DNA of 64,000 bases, from NCBI RefSeq assembly GCF_000275845.1, contig NW_006766884.1, positions 1,233,720-1,297,719 of the forward strand, in the 5' to 3' direction. Source of the DNA: Dichomitus squalens LYAD-421 SS1. Its lineage: Eukaryota > Basidiomycota > Agaricomycetes > Polyporales > Polyporaceae. The notes below the pieces were generated by a model. That model did not search any database. It was not told the DNA's origin and saw only the letters and a list, made by a program, of their open reading frames with translations. Of the stretch, positions 40,366 to 52,212 are shown piece by piece. Made by a program: the position numbers and the translations under genes. Positions within the stretch are counted from its first letter, which is position 1, and every line of letters starts with the position of its first letter.

Positions 40366-42588
40366 ATGTCCGAGCCGTCGACATCCCAACAAAAGGCTAA
40401 GGATAAAGTCGGGGACTCCGAGCAGATCGAGGAGAACCCACACCCAGACGAAGAGGACCACTCTGGGTCCGACGACGACTCTGAGCCCGATGCGGACGGG
40501 GACGCCCCCGAGACGGCTGCAGGCTCCTCGAGCACTGCGGTCCCCGTAGACACGCCAGGAACAGCGAGCAAGAAGAAAAAGAAGAAGCGGTCCAAGGCCG
40601 CGAAGGCCCTGAACGCGCTGAAGAGCGTCGGCAAGGGCAAGGACGCTATCCCTGACGAAGTCGTCAAGATCGTGCTCGACAAGGTGAAAGCGGAGGGTGG
40701 CGAGGCCGTCGCGGGGGCAGATGCGGAGACGGTCAGGCTGGCACTGGAGCAGATGAAGCTCAGGGATGTGCTTCAGGGCAAGACGGGCATCGGGGGGAAG
40801 AATAAGAAGGATACTGGAGGGCATAAGGTACGCGTTCTTGGGTCTCTCTCGGACAACGGTGCTTCGTGTGTACTCATGAGGGTACAGTTCTGGTCGACGC
40901 AACCCGTGCCACAACTTGGTACGAGCATCCGTTCTGCATATGTATCTTCAGCTAGCTGATAACGGTGTCTATAGGTGAGGCACCTCCGGAGGCCGATGGA
41001 CCTATTGAGCCCTCAAAACCCGCGAGCGAGGTCCGCCAAGATCCGTACCCTCTACCAAAGGAGTTCACATGGTCATTCCTGGATATCAATGACACCGCTG
41101 AGGTGTGTACCATGGGTTGACTATGTCTTCGCATTGCCCTCATATTCCACTGCAGTTGAGGGAACTGTACGAGCTACTATCTGCCAACTACGTCGAGGAC
41201 GACGACGAGTCATTCCGTTTCCAGTATTCCGCGGAATTCCTGTCATGGTATGGAGCTTCGATTTTTCTCGCTCAACGCGAAGCTCATGCTGCCTCCTTTC
41301 AGGGCCTTGAAGCCACCAGGCTATCACAAGGAATGGCATGTGGGGGTTCGAGTGAGTTCGAGTCGGAAGCTCGTCGCTTTTATCTCTGCCGTACCAGTGC
41401 AGATCCGAGTGCGAGACCAGTGAGTACCTCATGCCTGCCGCGCTATCCACCGACTAAGGGTTGCCTCATGTCTAGCGTGCTCAATGTGAGCGAAGTGAAC
41501 TACCTTTGTGTGCACAAGAAATTGCGTTCGAAGCGGTTAGCACCCGTGCTCATCAAGGAGGTTACACGACAATGTAACCTTAAGGGTGTTTTCCAGGCGC
41601 TGTACACCGCAGGAGTCGTGATTCCTACCCCGGTATCTAATGCTCAGTACGTGCAATCTGTCATCTTCACGTCTCATACTCATAGTACTTGCTCAACGTC
41701 TCCCTCGTCACCACTCTCGCAGATATTTTCACCGCTGCATCAACATTCCCAAGCTAGTCGATGTTCGCTTCACGAGCGTGCCCTCAACGATGACGCTGGC
41801 ACGCATGATCCGCCTGCACAAGCTCCCCGAGAAGCCGCGCTTGCTCGACCAGGGATTGCGCGAAATGGGAGAGCGCGATGTGCCGCAAGTGGTGGACCTC
41901 TTTGAGCGATACATGAAGCGCTTCTCGATGGTCCCAATTTACAACGAGGCTGACGTCGCCCACCAGTTCTTGAGCGGCCGTGGTGAGGGTCCCCGCGGAG
42001 CTGATAGCTGGAAGACGCCGCGCGATGGCCAGGTCGTGTGGACGTACGTCGTCGAGGTTAATTTTCTCTCAGCGCCTGCGTAAAGGGTTAACGCTGACTG
42101 GATGGCTTGGTGCAGAACCCGAAAACGAACAAGATCACGGACTATGTCTCCTTTTACTCCCTGCCTTCGACGATCATGCGCAGCACGAAGCATAACCTCC
42201 TCAACGCCGCGTACCTCTATTATTACGCCACGGAAGTCGCGTTCGAGGACGGCGCCGAGGCTAGCGGGCGGCTCAAGAAGCGGCTCGAGGAGCTCATCAC
42301 TGACGCGCTCGTGATTGCGGATCGCGCCAAATTCGACGTGATGAACGCGCTTACGCTCATGGACAATGTGCCCTTTTTGCAGGACCTCAAGGTGCGTTAC
42401 GTGCTCTTCTTTTTGACATCGATACGGGACCGCGGACTGATGACGGTGCTCGCGTCCAATCACAGTTTGGGCAGGGCGACGGTATCCTCAATTTCTACCT
42501 TTACAACTGGCGAACCGCCCCTCTGGCAGGACTGCGTGCCACGAGCGACACCTCAGTCGGAAGGGGTATTGGAGTAGTCATGCTATAG
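40366..42588 (+). CDS. NMT1: glycylpeptide N-tetradecanoyltransferase (N-myristoyltransferase)
   Basis: Nine exons: 40366-40827, 40888-40918, 40975-41102, 41156-41247, 41303-41419, 41476-41646, 41723-42056, 42116-42391, 42466-42588; 577 residues. The N-terminal ~150 residues are acidic then Lys-rich ([13 protein letters not shown]), typical of the ribosome-associating NMT leader. The catalytic fold shows [12 protein letters not shown], the [14 protein letters not shown] region, [38 protein letters not shown] (myristoyl-CoA site), and the C-terminus GRGIGVVML whose final carboxylate acts as catalytic base. It attaches myristate to N-terminal glycine, for example on ARF and G-alpha proteins. 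Some fungal enzymes are shorter at the N-terminus. Confidence 0.96.
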
Positions 42589-42936
42589 GTTGGACGGCAA
42601 GACTGGCCAAAGTTCGGGGTGATATACGGCTTTGATCGGAATGGGTGGAAGCGAGAAGTGATACAAATGTCGATGGGCCATGGTGAGCAGACGACGCTGG
42701 ATGTAGAAACATGATCTATTGCCGTGCAATGAAGTAGCGATAAATTGTACAAGTGCTGCGGGCCTACATATACATGCGTGCGTACGATGCTTCCAATCTT
42801 GTTGTCGCCGTACAATGAGGAAAAGGGATGCTAGATGCTAGCGTGCAAGAACGTATTCTTATCCGAGTCCTTACATCAAGGGGTGAGAAATGGGCCTCTC
42901 TAGTCGCTCGACCCACGCAGAAGAGAACAACACAGG
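42589..42936. other. convergent intergenic region
   Basis: About 350 bp between the 3' ends of NMT1 and UFD1. Nothing recognisable beyond likely 3' untranslated regions. Confidence 0.6.
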
Positions 42937-44657
42937 CTAGTCATCGCTGTAGTAGGGAATGTCCTCGTCATCATCAACACCGAAGTCCGGGGTAGGACTC
43001 CTCTCTCGTTGTGCTTGTTGTTGCTGAGCGCGACCACGAGAGGGGAGCACCGGGACGGACGCGCCCCCTGCTCCGACGGAACGCGGGGTCGAGCTTGCCG
43101 GCTGGGTAGGACGTCTGCCCAGCGTCTGACCGCCGGACCCCCAGGTAGTGGTAGAGGAGCTTTGCGCCTTGCTCTTGCCCTTGTCCGATGACGATGGCTG
43201 AGAGCGTCCAGTGAGAGTGTTGCCTGTTCCCGCAAACGAATTTGACTATTGCGCAACATCATGTGAGTAACGTGAGCGATGTCGCAGAATACAGCGGTGC
43301 ATACCTGAGACGGGGAGGCCGATGGCTCCTGCGATGGAGGAACGTATGGCTGGATGTTGAAGCCGAAGAACAGTTGACCGAAAGGCAAGTTCAGCGGCGC
43401 AGGGACGTAGGCATCGTTGTCAAGAGCGTCGGCCGTGACGATTCGCTGCTTGCTGTCGCGGATGTTAGCGAGTCGTATGGTAATAACGGCCAGTCGATGA
43501 CTTACTCAGTACGGATGATCTTGCTACCCTCCGGCGCAGCCTCCGCCTTCCTGTGGCTGATGCCCTTGCCCTTGGTCTTGCGTCCTTGCAGCGTCTCGCC
43601 CTTGCCCTTGAAGCTCTCCCACTGGTCCCCGCCCTTACTGATAGCAGGGCCCTTTGCAGCGGCGCCAGCGAAACCCATGGACGAAGATGGGCGTGACGAT
43701 CCAGGAGTAGATGAACTGAGGTCGATGTTGAGTTTGTCGCGCATGGTAGGTTGTGGGGCCGCCTTGGGCCGCTCTGGCTCCACGTATCCTACGGGTGCGG
43801 CAAAGTCGACCTCGAGATCTGTGTCGAGCACACTGATGCCTTCGCCGCCCGGTTGCGTCTCCATCACCAAGAGACCAAAGACGATTGAGTTGTAGGAGAT
43901 CTCAATTATATCACCCTGCGTTAGCGCGGAAAAGTTGCGCAATGCCTGCTCTAGACTGGGGGATAATGTCAGAATCGTACAAAGCGAGTTGGGGAGTCTG
44001 GACATACACGGCCTTAGGGTCGGAGATCTCGAGGAAATCGACGCTCTGAGCCTGGAGTTTGACTAGTTTACCCTTGGGAAGCTCGCAGCCGGTGATACGG
44101 ATGGGGTCGCCTTCTTCCAAGCGCAATGTCTTCATCATCCACCGGGGCAAGTGGACGCACCCCTCTTCTGCGATGAACTCGAGGACACCGGCATGGGTAG
44201 AGGCCGCAGGGTTGCCGGGGTTGCGGAGCTTGAACATCCAAGGCGACTCGAGTTCCATGTTCGTGAGGTTAGCGAGCACAGAGGGAGGCATTATAACTAG
44301 ACATCATGGAGGTTCAAGACCATCGCCAGACCGTTGGATCAAAAGTCGGTGCACGCACTCTTTCCACCATAACTGACATTATCTCGAGGACGCCCGGGAA
44401 GCATTGCGACGCTGTAGGCCTTAAAGTATTCGTCGTATGCGCGGGGATTTGGTCTTCCAATTCTCCTAGCAGCCATGCCACCGAATCCTCTGGATCGTCG
44501 GTGAGTATCAAGCATCCGGATATCCGCACTGCGGACGTACTGAGCTAACTGCGCGAAGAGGCCGCCAGGACCTCCGCCACCAAAGTGATCTTGATCAAAC
44601 TACACGCCAATCAGCATAAAGAGCAAGTTGCAATGATTGACGACATACAAAATCCAT
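42937..44657 (-). CDS. UFD1: ubiquitin fusion degradation protein 1
   Basis: Seven exons: 44657-44649, 44599-44541, 44489-44359, 44296-44008, 43955-43506, 43452-43305, 43245-42937; 464 residues. The first exon is just nine coding bases (ATG plus two codons). The double-psi barrel/UFD1 domain reads AYDEYFKAYSVAMLPGR, SYGGKIIMPPSVL, SPWMFKL, GVLEFIAEEG, LPRWMMKTL and DFLEISDPKAVLEQALRNFSALT-like segments. The C-terminal part has the SHP-type Cdc48-binding candidate WESFKGKGETLQGR, then a Ser/Gln-rich tail ending DDDEDIPYYSDD. With Npl4 it is the Cdc48/p97 cofactor in ubiquitin-dependent extraction (ERAD and nuclear roles). Internal ATG at 44291 would drop the first third of the domain and is rejected. 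Head-to-head with CCT4, 200 bp. Confidence 0.94.
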
Positions 44658-44857
44658 CGTTGACGAACTGAAGATTGTCGTCGAGAGTAAAGGAGTGGGG
44701 TCGACGGTGGCTGAACGTGCCAAACGCGTAATCTCCGGCGCTTTCTATTCACGTGTGGCGGTTGATGGGCGTCTATCCTTCGCGTCGTGCGCGTCTCCGC
44801 CACATTTCCAGCCCTGGACTTTGCTCGCTGAGCCTCGCTCCACCTTCAGATTCCCCC

Positions 44858-46859
44858 ATGTCCACCGCCGCTTTCGCTCCTGCTGTCCCGGCCGCGGTCG
44901 GGGCAAACAAAGCATTTGATGACAAGGTACGATATCTCATGTGATCTCGAATTAGAGAAAACCACTGATCGGTCCAACAGGGCAAACCTATGGAAGTCCG
45001 CCGGTCTAACATGGTCGCCGCAAAGGGTACGGATAGACAAATTCGCAACTTGGTCATTCCAGGTATTGACGGGACACGTATACAGCGATCAGCGATGCAG
45101 TGCGGACATCGCTGGGCCCGAGAGGAATGGACAAGATGGTGTGTACCGATATAATGCTTTGCCCAAGCACGACTGATATATCCCAAAAAACCTTTTCAGA
45201 TCCAAACATCCAAGGGCGAGCTAATCATTACCAACGATGGTGCTACCATCCTCAAGAGCATCCAAGCTCTGCATCCGGCTGCGAAGATGGTGCGTGATCC
45301 CCACCTCTTCGCTCTTCTTGGGTCCTTACTCTACAGCAGCTTGTCGATCTCTCCGCCGCACAAGACGTGGAAGCTGGTGACGGTACCACCTCCGTCGTCG
45401 TTCTTGCGGGAAGTCTCCTTGGTGCTGCAGAGAAGATGCTGCAAAAGGGTATACACCCAACCGTCATCGCCGAGTCCTTCCAAAGAGCGTCGGCGAAGGC
45501 GGTAGAATATCTCACCGAAATCTCCACCCCCATTAACCTCGACGACAAGACTTCCCTCCTCCGTGCCGCGACCACCTCCCTGAACTCAAAAGTGAGTCGT
45601 CCGACGTAGTCTTGCCAAATCAATATGCGAACGTGCTTGCACTCCAGATCGTATCACAATATTCCTCCACCCTCGCCCCCATCGCCGTCTCTGCGGTCAC
45701 TCGACTGGCTACTGCCACTTCTTCAAATGTCGACCTCCGTGATATAAGAGTGGTCAAGAAGGTCGGCGGCACGATCGAGGACACAGAGCTCGTAGACGGC
45801 GTCGTGCTCAACCAAAACGTCGTTACGACTGTCGGCGGGCCCACGCGGATAGAGAAGGCCAAGATCGGAATCATCCAGTTTCAGCTCAGTGCCCCAAAAC
45901 CTGACGTCCGTCGCTATCTCTCCATTCTCTGATCTTTGCATTTCCTAATATGACCCTTGCGCAGATGGACAATACGGTCGTAATCAATGACTACCGTCAG
46001 ATGGACAAGGTGATCAAAGAAGGGCGTCAGTATCTGCTCAACATATGTAAGAAGATCAAAAAGGCAAACTGCAACGTTCTCCTCATCCAAAAGTCTATCC
46101 TCCGCGACGCTGTCGACGACGTCTCGCTCACCTTCCTCAAGCGCCTCAACATCCTTGTCGTCAAGGACGTCGAGCGCGATGAAATCGAATTCCTCTCCAA
46201 GAGCCTGGGCTGCAAGCCCATCGCAGATATCGAGGGGTTCACGGAGGACAAGCTTGGGTACGCGGACCTCGTCGAGGAGACGACACACGCGGGCGCGAAA
46301 GTCGTGCGCATCACGGGCGTGAAGAACAGGGGGCGAACGGTCAGCGTGCTTGCGATGGGCAGCAACGGCCTTGTCCTGGAGGAGTGTGAGCGTAGTCTGC
46401 ATGATGCACTCTGTGTTGTCCGCTGCCTCGTCAAGAAGCGGTATGTTGCATCATCGCGATGTAGCTGGTCTTGTCTACTTATCGTTCCGGCACAGGGCAC
46501 TCATCGCTGGTGGTGGCGCACCGGAGATCCACGTCTCACGACTGCTCTCGCAATACGCGCACTCGCTCAAGGGCATGGAGGCATACTGCTTCCAAGCGTA
46601 CGCTGATGCGCTCGAGGTCATCCCCACGACGCTCGCCGAGAATGCGGGTCTGAACCCGATCGCGATCGTCACCGAGCTCCGGAACCGGCATGCGCTCGGC
46701 GAGCGCAATGCTGGCATCAATGTCCGTAAGGGCTTGATCTCGAACATCCTCGAAGAGGATGTAGTGCAGCCGCTGCTCGTGTCGACGAGCGCGATCGAGC
46801 TCTCGACGGAGACGGTGTGCCTGCTGCTCAAGATCGACGACTATGTCCAGACACGATAG
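44858..46859 (+). CDS. CCT4: chaperonin CCT/TRiC delta subunit
   Basis: Eight exons: 44858-44926, 44981-45026, 45086-45138, 45200-45289, 45340-45591, 45648-45905, 45965-46440, 46496-46859; 535 residues (human CCT4 539). Group II chaperonin motifs: [43 protein letters not shown] (ATPase loop), [14 protein letters not shown], and in the C-terminal equatorial part IAGGGAPEI. The apical domain IVSQYSS...[21 protein letters not shown] is typical of delta. It is one of eight subunits that fold actin and tubulin in the cytosol. The acceptor of exon 5 is a tandem CAGCAG; the downstream site fits the family (ARMLV/AKMLV). It converges with AP-4 epsilon over about 95 bp. Confidence 0.96.
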
Positions 46860-46955
46860 ATAGTGGTAGTTGCAAATCAAGTGTACAGTTATATCGCATA
46901 CTGCTAACTCCTGAGGTATCCTAATGCTGCATATATCCTTGTAGGCACTGGGCGG

Positions 46956-49900
46956 TCATCGGAGGGTGGCCTTGACAATGTTTCGGAGTTCGTCGTCTTC
47001 GCATCGTAGCCACCAGAGGCAGCTGTCGTCGTCGCTCTCCTTGAGGCGAATCGCTGCAAGCCCTTTCTTCGACCAGTTATCCGCAGACTCCGGCGCAATC
47101 ACGATCTTCAAGTCTCCTATAGAAAGGGCGTGATCAGACACCTAGAGATGTGAAAACGTCTCCTGATATACCTTCAAACGGAGGCCGATCTCGTTCGGTC
47201 ACTCTCAGCCGTCGCTGTAGCCCTTGTAATCGTCGCAGGACAGCATCGATAGAGGCCTCGCACCATCCTCGTGCAGCACCTGATTCCAAGGAGTTCCAAG
47301 TGGCTTCGAAATCTTGCTCCATGATACTACTTATGGTATTTGCGAGGGAGGGACCTGCTGGTTCCGATATGAAGGGCGAATCCAGTGCGATGAGGTCTGC
47401 CGCCCCTGACTATGATATGCGGAAGAGCTCAGGATGCAAGAGCGACGTGAAGGTCGCCTGACACTTACTCCAGTCCCAGTGGGAGGCTCCTCATCCAATA
47501 TCTGAACCACCGGAAGTGGTGACATCCTTGACATTCGTGGAGAGCTCTGGAACAATGCGTTAACGAGAGATGTGGGGTCACGAGGTTGCACTCACACTTG
47601 GTATAGAACGGAGATCAGACGTCTGCGCTGCGAGGCTCAGATCGCCAGGCGTTATAGTCATTGTCATGGGGTCTTGGTATGACGACCTTCCCAGACCGCC
47701 ATGCGAGCTGCCATCATCTGAGTGCCGTGAGCTGCTGCTGCTCTTTCGCCGCAGCTTCGGCGTGAGTCTAGGGGCTTCATACGCGGCATAGCGGAGCTTG
47801 CTTGGTAGTGGAGATGCCCGAGACGATGACGGCTCCGGTGTGTGAGGCTTGAGTGGCGGTGACTTCGGGACCAGAGAAGGTGAGCGTGAAGTCCCTCTTG
47901 GATGGTCTGCTTGGTACTTTTCCAGAGCAAGGACGAAGTCCGGTAACTGCAGCACGTAAGCTTGACCAATCCGGAGCTCAGTTGCGGAAGGAATCACCGC
48001 AGATGAGCGGGTATCGGCGAGAACACGCCGGAGAGTATCCTTCGACTGCGACAGAGTTGTGAATTGAACGCAACGCTTCGGGGATTATGTTAGAACAAGA
48101 ATCTGTCAAACAGACTCTGTGTTAACGAACCCGTGCCAGATGTCTGCCGCTGCGATCCTGAAGACTTTTCACTGCCTCGATGGCTTGCGAAGGTATCTCA
48201 TCGCAAGCAGCGGAGATGCGAAGCATTGTGATGAGACAAGCGTCTTGTATCGATGCTAGGACATGCACTTAAGTTAGCAAGGGGCACAAACGCGACTGTC
48301 AACCCGCGATACGAACGAGAGTAGGATGTCACGCGATCAGCAACTCCGCACAGCAGTTCGACAGGAGACAATGGCGATAGCTCCAAGTATTCGCAGAACA
48401 GAGCGGTGAGTATGACCATGAGCGTGGGACCGACCTCGTTCTCCTTGTCGGCGACGGAACTGAACAAGACACCAATACAGGCACTACGCCATATGCTGTC
48501 CGCTGCGTAGAGATCACTTGAGTGCAACGCGGAGCGGACTGCCAGTAAGTGACTGACCAGTATGAATGCGAGCTAACATCTCCTCCACAGCTTCTTGCAA
48601 GACGGGCCTCTTGTTCAGGGGCCCGTCGCCCTCAGCGGCATTCAGGACATTCTTGAGCTGTATGGCGTATGCTTCTCCGTCGTCGCCGCAGATGATATCC
48701 ACAATCTCGAGGAGCCGTGGAAGGTGGTCTTCGGTGCCATGGACTGAAGACGATGGCAAGTCACCTTGGAGCGCCCTCGCATAGTACGACTCTACAATAT
48801 TCTGGTCGACACGCCAAAGTGTTCGCAGGGTCTGCTGCAGCCGTCAGTGATGTGCAGTCCTGGCGCAATGACTGATTCTTTTTACCTGCTTCCGAATCAA
48901 CTTATCCTCGCAGTCCAACGCTTTCATGATCCGTTCAACTTCCCATTCCTCTAGGACCGAGGGTATTTCGGGGGTAGTCCCGGCCCAAAGTTGAGGGTCC
49001 ACAGACGAGAGACAGGACATGAACATATAAAGGGCGTTGGGCTCTTGGACAGCGAGGAGATGCCGCATTTCTTTGATGAACGATATGCCAGAGCTGGCTT
49101 GCACCTCGACAAGTAACTCAGTAGATGAGACGGAAACGCTCCGGAAGCACTGTTGAAGTAACGCTGCATAGGGTTCAAACGCATAGACATCAAACACTGT
49201 AAAACAAATTCTCACCATAAGCTGCCCGACCCCGATGCGCGTAATGACGGACTACGTCCGCAATGACCTCCAGATCATGCTTAGAAGGCCTGAGAGCAAT
49301 GTTCAATTGTTGCAATGCGACCGCATGACTATATGAACAAACCCAAGCTGCGTGATGACCTCAATTATTCGGACGAGCAGTCTGCTCTCGGAAGGATGAG
49401 GCCGCTGAGACCAAGTGACGTCAAGGAGTCCCGACACGACAGAATGGTACTTGTCCTCTGGAAGATGTTTTCCCTATAGGCAACGCACGGTGTCAACGAG
49501 TGGCTTTCAAAATATCGATCCTCGCACCTTCAACAAACTCTCTGCCAAAGTAAATGCAGCGCTGACAACCGAGGGGTCTGAATCGCCAAGCCGTTTCCGC
49601 GCCTTGCTCGCTATGTCATGCAGAATGCCGGCATCGTACTCAGATAATTTGTTGAAGGCGAGAAGGGCACGTCGCTTCACGTCTGGTCTATGTCCACCAT
49701 TTTCAACATCGTCGGTAAGCATGAAAGAAGGTGGAGGAGATCCTCACGAGTTATGAGACAATAAGTCGTGAAGACGCGTCTGTATGGCGGGTATGACATC
49801 CCTGGATGGAGACTGTATCAATGTATCGAGGGCCAGGCATATCCGGGATATTGCTGAGCTTTCTAGGTCCTAAGGGACATCATGCATATGCACATGTAGA

Positions 49901-50400
49901 CGCATGAGAGGCAGGAGGCTTACCTTGCGGATAGAGTTGACTAACATGAGCTGCAGCTCGTGCTCCGCCGGCATGACTTCACCACAGAACAGGTATCCTG
50001 CATTGGCATTGTAGTCTGCCTCCCAATAGAAGCACAACGCGCATACCTGCACGCTTGTCCTGTATCGTCTGCCCGGCTTCTGCGAGATTAATCGCGTGTG
50101 GTAGCGCGAACTCGAGGTCGACATGCACGCCAGGGTTCACAGCCATAGAGCAGTAGAGTAGTAACACCAGATATTCCTTGCATTGTTTCTACGATAACAA
50201 TGAGCCTCCCAACATGCAAGTACCTACACCTCCTCCAGACTGACCAGAGTCAAAGTCGAACGCGTGAGCTGGTTCCGGATGGTTTGGACTTCCGCGAGAA
50301 GTATCTGGTCGGCGGCCTGTGGCGTCGCGGTTTCTACTTTGCGCACAAGAGCGTAATGAGCCCTGCTCATTGCGCCTGACGACGAGAACGGCACATCCAT
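46956..50400 (-). CDS. AP-4 adaptor complex epsilon subunit
   Basis: Exons: 50400-50245, 50188-50047, 49997-49924, 49869-49748, 49687-49528, 49473-49343, 49289-49216, 49163-48886, 48831-48558, 48502-48317, 48255-48131, 48075-47596, 47546-47469, 47409-47172, 47116-46956; about 892 residues. The N-terminal adaptin trunk reads SRAHYALVRKVE, KQCKEYLVLLLYC, DLEFALPHAINLAEAG, GYLFCGEVMP, LQLMLVNSIRKDLES, ICLALDTLIQS and RLHDLLSHNSPDVKRRALLAFNKL. The overall order and the small C-terminal domain (LKIVIAPESADNW...CLWWLRCEDDELRNIV) follow AP4E1 rather than AP-1 gamma or AP-2 alpha. A Ser/Pro hinge precedes it. It would form the large subunit of a TGN-to-endosome sorting coat. The start at 50400 begins MDVPFSSSGAMSRAHYALV; 50481 and 50370 are alternatives. 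Some internal junctions are less certain than in other genes. Confidence 0.82.
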
Positions 50401-50574
50401 AGCGTGAGTATTTGAGCGACGAGCAAGGGTCAACAACAGGGGGAGGACATAGCCGGCGGCTTTAGCGGAGGTGTCGAGCAAAGAAGCGATGGTGGCTCAA
50501 GTTGAATAGCCGAGAACACCAACGGAAGCACGCCGGGCTTCGGTACTCGACCACCACCTTCCCTTCATCCTCTC

Positions 50575-51838
50575 ATGGCGACATCCTCGGATCCTTCTGC
50601 CGCTCAGACGGCGCACTCGTTCAGCAAAATCCTCACTCAGTACAAGAGCGCGACAAAGTCACGGTCAGCCTCGGATATGGAGGAGGCGACTAAGAAAATT
50701 CGGCGGTTAATCCTTGTGGACGGGATCCCTTCAAGCGTAGTACGTTTCAGACTTCGACGCAGCTTATGCGCGTTTCCTTACATTGTACATATGCGTATAG
50801 GATCCAACATTGCGGCCAAGGATATGGAAGGTCCTCCTTCGAGTGCGGGACGTCTCGGCAGACGCGTTTCTGGAGTATGTCGGACGGGGACCTTGTGATG
50901 TTCGAGAAAAAATCAGGAATGATACCTTCCGGTGAGTCCTTCGGACCGATCCTGGAACGCGGGAGACTGAATATCATGCAAGAACGTTGGCCACCGATCG
51001 AGGGTTCAAAGAGCGTGTAAGCGAGGACATGCTAGTCCGCTTACTGGACGCATTCGTATGGCGGAATCACGGTGAGTCCTTACCAGTTATACCTCCCTGT
51101 ACACGATCCTGATGCACCCCAGACCGACAAGAGAGCGACCAGCTCGGGTTCACCTATGTGCAGGGTATGAACGTACTTGCTGCTCCCTTCCTGTACACCA
51201 TGCCTTCCGAACTCGAAGCGTTCTACTGCTTTGCCAAATTCATCGAGGAGTCTTGTCCACTGTACGTCCAGCCGACGCTTGAAGGTGTCCATTGCGGTCT
51301 CAAAGTATGCACCCGACTTCGGCTATTCTTCCGGCGTACTAATAGTTCTTGCAGCTACTGGACCGCTGTCTCAAGATTGTCGATCCCGAACTGTACGCGT
51401 TCCTGCGGTCCAAAAATCTTTCCGCAGAGATCTACGCCTTCCCTTGTACGCCATGCTCGCCCTCTCTGTCAATAGTCCGTCCTGAATCCCTGCCCAGCGG
51501 TGCTAACATTGTGCGCATGCACGCCACCACTCGACCAAGTCCTTCAATTATGGGACTTCTTGCTTGCTTTCGGCGTGCACCTGAACGTACTCTGTGTGAT
51601 CGCCCAGCTGCTTCTCATGCGAGATGAGGTCATGAACTCTTCTAGGTGAGTGGTCCCTTGGGTTATTGCGTAACAATGCGGCTGACACTCCTTGTACTCT
51701 AGTCCCATGCGGCTTCTGCGTACCTTCCCTCCTCTGGAAGCGCTGCCTGTCATAGGCATCGCCGTCACGTTAGTCAGGGATCTGCCAAGCGATCTGTATG
51801 ATGAGCTGGTAAAGCATCCATACGCCACTCGGGAGTAG
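50575..51838 (+). CDS. BUB2: mitotic exit/cytokinesis checkpoint TBC-domain GAP
   Basis: Seven exons: 50575-50736, 50801-50931, 50983-51071, 51123-51304, 51355-51445, 51498-51645, 51703-51838; 312 residues (yeast Bub2 306). TBC landmarks: RPRIWKVLLRV, IRNDTFRTLATD (the catalytic-Arg motif IxxDxxR as IRNDTFR), the YVQGMNVLAAPFLY motif (glutamine finger YxQ), AFYCFAKFIEESCPLY and LCACTPPLDQVLQLWDFLLAFGVHLNVL. The short TBC-only chain and length fit Bub2/Cdc16, which with Bfa1/Byr4 inactivates the Tem1/Spg1 GTPase at spindle poles. Head-to-head with AP-4 epsilon, 174 bp. Confidence 0.92.
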
Positions 51839-52212
51839 CTTTTGACGGTTCAGTTCGAATTCTCCCCCATCTATACCTTGCTTTCCTTGTGTCTCATGCT
51901 ATCGATGTTGTATCACTAGTCTGTAGCTATGCTCACATACTGCAATTCAGTTATTGCCTGACGCGCACCTTGCCCACCAACTTCTTTGGGAATGCAACCT
52001 CTCAGTAGCAATTCTATCGAGCAGCAATTGATGTCAGTATATCTGCATACTAAGTAGCATACAAGAAGTTGCTCTATGGTACATAGAGCGTGCCTTTGCT
52101 GCAGTATGTGGCATGATTGGGGCCATCCTTGATACAATTAGGCGGCAATCTAGCATACATATACACCAGCGCGGACGCCCAACCCCGTCGCCGTCAGTCT
52201 ATTACGGTTGAA
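51839..52212. other. convergent intergenic region
   Basis: About 370 bp between the 3' ends of BUB2 and the mitochondrial carrier. Nothing recognisable beyond likely 3' untranslated regions. Confidence 0.6.

Noticed and set aside
44291..44291. ATG giving a 126-codon UFD1 frame start
   Set aside because: Upstream exons encode the conserved AYDEYFKAYSVAML segment in phase, so this ATG is internal.
48539..48557. A second apparent 19-nt intron in the AP-4 epsilon gene
   Set aside because: The acceptor TCTACGCAG gives a 55-nt intron in the same phase, of normal size for this genome.
49197..49215. A possible 19-nt GT-AG intron in the AP-4 epsilon gene
   Set aside because: A downstream acceptor (CTATGCAG) gives a normal 52-nt intron in the same phase and a better match to AP4E1 (AAYALLQQC). 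The ultrashort intron is unnecessary.
50401..50481. Upstream in-frame start for AP-4 epsilon (27 extra residues)
   Set aside because: The extra residues do not resemble the family N-terminus and would shrink the shared promoter with BUB2 to under 100 bp; kept only as an alternative.
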